NCBI GenBank assembly: GCA_037576195.1
Contig: CM075101.1
Span: forward strand, 27,342,001-27,406,000
Origin: Phytoseiulus persimilis
Lineage: Eukaryota > Arthropoda > Arachnida > Mesostigmata > Phytoseiidae
Direction of reading: 5' to 3'
Length of the DNA stretch: 64,000 nucleotides
Shown here piece by piece: positions 58,681 through 64,000 of this stretch. The notes beneath the pieces were generated by a model that was given only the letters and a program-made list of their open reading frames with translations, was not told the origin of the DNA and did no database searches. Each line of letters begins with the position of its first letter. The stretch's first letter is position 1. The translations under genes were made by a program, and so were the position numbers.

Positions 58681-59489
58681 CTATCGGGCATCGAACTCTA
58701 TTTGTTCGTTCTCGCCATTCTGTTTGAGAGCGGCCGCAGAATTCCTGGGGAACGTTCTGAGAGCTATTCCCTTGCGGTGGCGGTCGCCGATGGCGGATCG
58801 GCTTATTGAGTGGCTGCTGGGGTCGCTCATCGGCTCGCTATCATCGTCCGTTAGATGTGTGATCGCCGCTCCACTCGGAATCGGGCCAGTGCCGAGTTCT
58901 CTCCCGGTTTGGAGTTGTGTTTCCAGCAGAGAGGACGAAGGTCCATCATGATTTTCTCCATCTCGATGAACGGGCATTCGCTCCGGAAAGCCAGCCTCAG
59001 CTGAACTCAGAATGTTCTCTTCACCGTGTCGAAAACGTCACGGATGTGAGATCAGTGCGAGTAGTTCTCGATTGATCCCTCGTTGGAGAAGCAGAGACCG
59101 TATGATGACCCGGCGGGACGGATGAGGGCGCTCAGGACGATAGCGAACGACCTCAGCTCCAACAGTTACATAGATCGGAGGAGAAAACACGGGAGATGCA
59201 ACTCAGTGTATTCAAATGGAGGGAAGGGGGTGCAGCCCCATTTTCCCCAGAGTAATACCTCCCACTCGATGCGACCTGACCCCGTACAGCAACGCTTTTT
59301 CTGCCAAAGCGTTCCGCCCAGCGTCTGTCCATCATCCTCGTCTTGGTCCGTCTCCGTGCTTTGTAGGGATGAGAGCCGAGCGCCGATGTCCCTCGGCGGA
59401 CTTTTGTTTGCCGGGATTGATCGAGGTGTTTGATAGCAGACGGAAACGTAGACGGTAACGACGACAACGACGATTGTTTGATAAATCAT
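58681..59489 (-). CDS. Single-pass membrane protein, unknown
   Basis: Two minus-strand exons, 59489-59276 and 59000-58681, join in phase 1 across a 275-base intron (donor GGGTCAG then GTCGCA, acceptor ATTCTGAGTTCAG), giving 177 residues. The ATG at 59489 has A at -3. A hydrophobic segment (YQTIVVVVVTVYVSVCYQ) lies at residues 3-20, so the protein would be an N-terminally anchored type II or signal-anchor protein. It is followed by a basic-acidic stretch (TETDQDEDDG), a KKRCC motif and a long hydrophilic, Ser/Asp-rich tail. The frame extends upstream of the ATG to another at about 59534, and a protein-like frame at 59588-59920 could be a further 5' exon. No family is recognised. Confidence 0.37.
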
Positions 59490-60462
59490 GGTCGGATACG
59501 TCGCATACTTCGAACTCAAACTCAATGACGTCATGATTCTCTCACCGTTGTTGCGGCAAACTCGAATGAGGGAGAAGGCTGAAACTGCTATAAGTGAACT
59601 TTGATCGAGCTGAGTCCGCACAAATCGCTGCGCGGCTTGTTGATCACGACACTGGACGCCTTGCTTCGAGCAGATTCCGTCTTCGCTTTACCGCTGGTGG
59701 AAATTACCGACTCGCGCTGCGAGGGTTCACTTGAAAGGTTCGAGTCCACCATGTGAACTGGTAGTTGGTTGCATAGCATGTCACCATCTTGTGCCGACGG
59801 CGGTGCACGCTGGAAGATGCCTTTCGAAAAACTCTTTTTTTCGTAGAGATCCAACGACGAATTGACCGCCCGATCGTTGCGCCATCTGTCAGCAAGGTGT
59901 TCAGGTACCATTGACCACATAGGGGTTCAACCAACCCGGGAAACTCGGATGCACACGACGAACGAAAATTCCAGTCATCCGCTGTCTGCATCCATCACTT
60001 CGAATGGTTTGGAAAACTTGAGGAGATCCTCGGCGCTTTTCTCTGAATAGCTCGACTTCCTATGGTCTCCGAGAAATTCCCTCGTTCTGCGCCTTCGAGA
60101 GTGCGAGCTGAGGCTCTATTCTGGACGCGCCATTCAACGCGTTCATCGTCCAGCTGCTATGTGTGGTGTGTTCGCTACGACCGAACGTGTGTTCATAATT
60201 AGATATTTGGCCGCGTAGATGACGAGTTCATAAAATCTCGATATCCGAACAAATGTGTGCTTACCACATTACTGGTCCCCCGTTCCGCTGGAACCGAAGA
60301 AATCCTCATCAATCGAAAATCAAGGGGAAGAGAGGGGGGGGGGTGCACTGACTATTAACTGACTTGGAGAGACCTCGACGCACGCGTCTTGGGGTTGGGT
60401 TGTCGAAAACGGAGAGCGAGATCGAACTTTGCGCCCAGTGAACCGGGTAAGAGGTACATCAG
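59490..60462. other. Probable intergenic or 5' exon region
   Basis: A minus-strand frame from ATG 59920 to 59588 is Ser/Lys-rich and protein-like, but no in-phase donor links it convincingly to the exon below. A run of 10 G lies at 60334-60343. Confidence 0.35.
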
Positions 60463-61395
60463 TTAATTCACATATGGGAGCAGTCCTAAACCTGATAACT
60501 GGATCATAGATTCGATGGACGCATCTGTGAATCTTAGACGAGCGCGGCCGTGACTGAGGAACATGCCGCTGAGAGAATCATCACCTGGGTGGACGCCGCC
60601 TTTGAAGGTCGAACGTTCGAGCGATCGTTTCAACATACTCACTGGGCCTCGCATACGGCGCAGGGAGAACGTGCTTCAAAATTTTCTCTAATTCCGCCGC
60701 CGTCGTCGGTCGTTGACACAGCGAAATATTGAGATACCATCATGGCGACTGCCCGGGAAGAGCTTTAGTCTCACCAGGGGCTTCGAGGGTGCCTCGATAC
60801 CAACGTTGGCGCGAACCTTCGAGAAAAAGGTGTCACGCACCGGTGCTGTAGGCCCAGTATTTACGAGACGTGCACATCGAATCTATCTCTTTTTCCGGTC
60901 TGAGATTGCCACGTTTGCTATATGTCTCAACCCGGAGGCTCGCGTGCTCCAGGCCGATGCATCCATCGCAGTGAACGACTAGGATAGCCAGGACGACCGG
61001 AACAGCGACTGACGCGGCTGGACGACAAGCGGATTGTGCGCGGTGTGTTTGCGCACCACGTTCCCACTCACAGCCATCACTTCTGCATAACCTGATTTAT
61101 CTTATGAGTGAATCGTAGTCCGACAGCGGTAGCGTTTGCTTTCCTCTGCTCGGAGCGCTAGTAGAGAGTGGAGACCGAACCGGCGACGAAGAGGCGCAGT
61201 TCACAGGATAGTCTAAATGAAGATTAATTCCATTTTAGTGGCGAATGCCGTGGGAGGGGATGGCAAGAACTCACCGGCGGGTTCGACCGTCCATCCCACG
61301 GTGGGGTTACCATCGCACCCCAGCCAGCAACCGGCTCTCAGTCCTGCTACCACTCGCAGCCACAGTAAGTTTTGGTAGAGAAGCTGTTGCGGCAT
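60463..61395 (-). CDS. Candidate secreted cysteine-containing protein, model provisional
   Basis: The best exon is 61395-61275: an ATG with a signal-like start (MPQQLLYQNLLWLRVVAGL), then GCWLGCDGNPTVGW, ending in a perfect GTGAGT donor in phase 1. In-phase continuations on the minus strand are 60978-60865 (with HCDGCIGL), 60816-60775, 60748-60643 (ending PCAVCEA, donor GTGAGTATG) and 60553-60463 (acceptor TTCCTCAG, to a stop). All phases agree, but the introns between the middle exons would be 48 and 26 bases, which is too short for normal splicing, so at least one middle exon is wrong. The PCAVC motif recalls short-chain (sponge C4-type) collagen-related proteins; this is only a hint. A competing minus-strand frame at 60720-60885 is also open. 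Confidence 0.28.
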
Positions 61396-62901
61396 GGAGT
61401 TCCCGATAGTGATCATCTCTGAGATGCTCATGATCACGGGAAAACGTCGGATGCTGGCCATGGTAACGGACGCATGATGACCAGGGTTTCGACTTGGAGG
61501 AGCTCGACGATCCGAGGCATGCCGGACGAATCTCCGAACGACCGAGCATCGTCTGCGACAATCGATCTCGAATCGGTTTCGATTCAAGCACGAGTCTAGT
61601 CTAGCAGCAATTTCTACAAAAGCTAGTTAGCTGCTTGCTCTTGGTAGTTGTTGGAGAGTAGCTCCAGACCTGACTGAAGTGAGCCGGGAGTTTGAGCTGG
61701 ATCCTTTCCGCTAGGTTTCCTTCCCGAGTGTTTCAGGGAAACTCTTTCCCCCGTATCCCGCATCCGTCCGATCCTTATTACAGCCGACGCTGGTGGTACG
61801 TTGGGGTCGACCGTTTTCTCGGCCGGTTGGTTATGCAGGGAGCTCAGAAAACGCGTCCGCGGGCACTAGATAAAGCACGCCCCGAGGTGAACGAGAGCGC
61901 GAACGAAGACCCCACCCCGTACAAATCCCCTCATGTGACCTCGATCTGCTCTTACCGGTAGACGCAAGAGAAGTGCAGCAGAAGAGATTCAGGGCCAAGT
62001 CCGAGAAGATCTTTTGCTGGAGTTTTTACTTCTTGTTCTCTGCTCCAAGCAGTCCCCTACGTCAACGGGAGCTCTTCGTCAAACTCATCTTTGAGCAACT
62101 TTTAGTTGGCGTCGAACTTGAGCTTCAGTTTGTTGAGCCGGTCTGCGGGTTGTGTGCCCGGCCGTCTGACCGTTCATGAGGGAGAACTCCTCCTCCTCCA
62201 CCTTTTGTGCTGGATCTGAATTGAGTTGAGCACTTATGAGAGCTCGGTCGAGACGATGTGACAGACTTCTCTCTCCCTCTCGTTCTTCCGAGGACAACTT
62301 TCACTCGCGCTCCAGTCGCTTATGCCGAATCGCGAGCCAAACAGCGTCCATAGGGCTCTGCAGCGCCTTTAAACTTGTCTGTTCCATCTCATCACTTTGT
62401 CTCTGTTTTTCTTAGCTTCCTAATTGACCGGTTCATCGGTCTCGAGCTTCTCTCACTCCATCTTTACCTCTTCACTTGTCGTTGTTGGCGGCACCGTCGT
62501 TTCCTTCTGTCTGCTTCTGAGAAGTTTTATCTCTCTTGGATTGACAGAGGGCGACTCGCTCGCTTGCTCCCCCCGCCCCCGGACTTTCCCTCATCCGGAA
62601 CAGGATAGGAAGCTCTCGAGCAAAAAGGAATGTTAGCGACATTGGGCTTGACTTCTAAGAATAGAATGTTCCAACAAAGCGACGCTTCTGAAGGAACGGG
62701 GAACGCAGACGAAACATATAATATGATAATAATCTCGTACATCTGAAGTTTTCACGCCGATGAATAGCAGAGTTCGGCTGTGAGCTCTCTGCAGCAGTTC
62801 AACGACCAAGCCTGGCGTCAGCCGGAGGTCGTTAATTTTGTTTTCATGTTCCTTGGTTCGAATCATTAGCATTCGCTGTTTTATTATTTTTCTCATGGAC
62901 C
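61396..62901. other. No supported gene
   Basis: Frames are short on both strands. An AT-rich patch (ACATATAATATG) near 62714 could be a TATA region for the gene starting at 62902, though it is about 190 bases away. Confidence 0.35.
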
Positions 62902-63394
62902 ATGAATAACAAACGCTATTCTAGGTCAAGTCCTCCCAACGAGCAAGTGAGTTCTATCGCGCGGTGGCGTGTCACAGGGGCTGCCGTTGTTCTTGACGGA
63001 AAGCGAGTTATTTTTAACATGGAGAATCCTCTTCCTGGAGGAGAGCACAAACCGCTCTCGTGGAGGGTACTCCACAACCACTGTGCGGTCGCTTGGTTAA
63101 CTTGCCCTCCTCTGAAAAAAGAGCGCCGAAAGCGGATCTCTTCCGTTGGTTCTTTTTGTTCTTTGTTCCGATGAGCTTTGCTCGGTCGGTAGAGCTGGTC
63201 TCCTGTCGTCCCACTCGCTGCAAAACTGCCAACCAAGCCGGGTTTGCATCCCTCCCCAGAAGTTTCAGCGACTCTCCTCTTTTCTGTCACTGAGTTTCCC
63301 CTTCGAAGCCGAGGCAGCCGACTCGAGAAAAATAAGAGCACGATTCGACGAGTACCTGCGGGATGTTTACGAAGAACGAATGGAGCTGGAGTGC
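62902..63394 (+). CDS. First two exons of an unknown gene running off the window
   Basis: Exon 1 (62902-62946) starts at an ATG in a strong context (ACCATGA) and encodes 15 residues (MNNKRYSRSSPPNEQ), ending in a GTGAGT donor in phase 0. Exon 2 (63314-63394) follows an acceptor with a pyrimidine tract (GTTTCCCCTTCGAAGCCGAG), also phase 0, and ends in a perfect GTAAGT donor. It encodes a highly charged helix (DSRKIRARFDEYLRDVYEER) ending MELEC. The intron is 367 bases. Both junction phases and the consensus sites agree, which makes the pair credible even though it is short. The following exon is not identified before 64000, although a frame near 63812-63950 is open. No family is recognised. 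Confidence 0.45.
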
Positions 63395-64000
63395 GTAAGT
63401 GGCGTCTTCTGGAGAGTGCGTAGGATACGGGGAGTTCGAAGGGCTGGAGGGGCTGAGACGAGGCATCAGAGACGACGGTCCGGGGAAACAGACGCGGGGC
63501 GGGCCGGGCCGGGCTCCAGGATGCGGGGCTTTTGGTCCGGAATGGGGGCTCTCTGGCTCAGAATGAGAAACGGAAGGACTCTTGGCTTTTTATAGGCGTT
63601 CGCTCGAGATGATGGACGGAGGGGCGTTGGCTCGAAGAAAAAAAGAGAGGCCGGGGGAAATGAAAACTGCGGGACTCGGCACGGAGACGAGGGGAGGCTG
63701 GAGGTGGGGGGGGGGGGGTGCGGCGGCGGGGAAGGAAAAGGAGGTTCCAGGAGGGGCAAAGGTGTGTTCGAGAGCACAACAGCAGCGCTGTCCCGCAAAC
63801 CCACCGCTCTAACTAAGAGGGACCTCTTCGTAGCTACGCTCGACGACGCAGAGGCACTGCTTCTCCCTGAGGTGGCCTGCGGACAGCCACTGTGGGCATT
63901 TTGGGGATCTCAGGACCTGAATTGGCTCTCTCCACCCGTATCGAGGGAAGAAAAAAAAACGGACGGAATAGGAGGGCGATGCTGGTAGTAAGTGACAGGT
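63395..64000. other. Right edge, intron of the preceding gene or intergenic
   Basis: GC-rich, G-biased sequence with a run of 13 G at 63706-63718. A plus-strand frame after a possible acceptor near 63817 (CTCTAACTAAG) contains DLFVATLDDAEALLLPE, but its membership is unproven. Confidence 0.35.

Noticed and set aside
62840..62870. GGTTCGAATC resembling a tRNA B box
   Set aside because: No A box or cloverleaf could be found at the right distance upstream.

Overview
This is eukaryotic nuclear DNA, most likely from an arthropod and probably a mesostigmatid (phytoseiid-type) mite. Base composition is roughly balanced, genes are short and widely spaced, many are split by introns with clear GT..AG ends and matching phases, and polyadenylation signals (AATAAA) follow several of them. 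An arthropod gustatory-receptor-like gene and a TMEM163-like gene fit a chelicerate better than a fly. The taxon is inferred from gene content; no organelle, bacterial operon, CRISPR array or rRNA gene was seen.

The first 13 kb is the best resolved part. It holds an intronless pseudouridine-5'-phosphatase-like HAD hydrolase (+), a single-exon gustatory receptor (-), a 51-residue secreted peptide with its own TATA box (-), a three-exon C-terminally anchored membrane protein (-) head-to-head with a four-exon Shisa/WBP1-type six-cysteine membrane protein (+), and a five-exon TMEM163-type zinc transporter-like gene (-).

From 13 to 38 kb coding signal is sparse. There is one clear intronless two-TM protein (20.4-20.9 kb), several unassigned candidate exons, an F-box-like fragment broken by an in-frame TGA, a weak receptor relic, and a 196-bp foldback element at 32.2 kb.

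From 38 to 64 kb there are several short spliced genes without recognised homologues, a 635-bp pogo/Tigger-like non-autonomous transposon, and a small gene ending in a domain like the trimerization domain of collagen XV/XVIII. The right edge carries the first two exons of a gene that runs out of the window.

The genes do not form a pathway. Many products are predicted membrane or secreted proteins, but I see no operon-like or system-like organisation and no evidence for a new defence or biosynthetic system. Spliced models were built by hand from splice consensus and phase and should be read with the confidences given.
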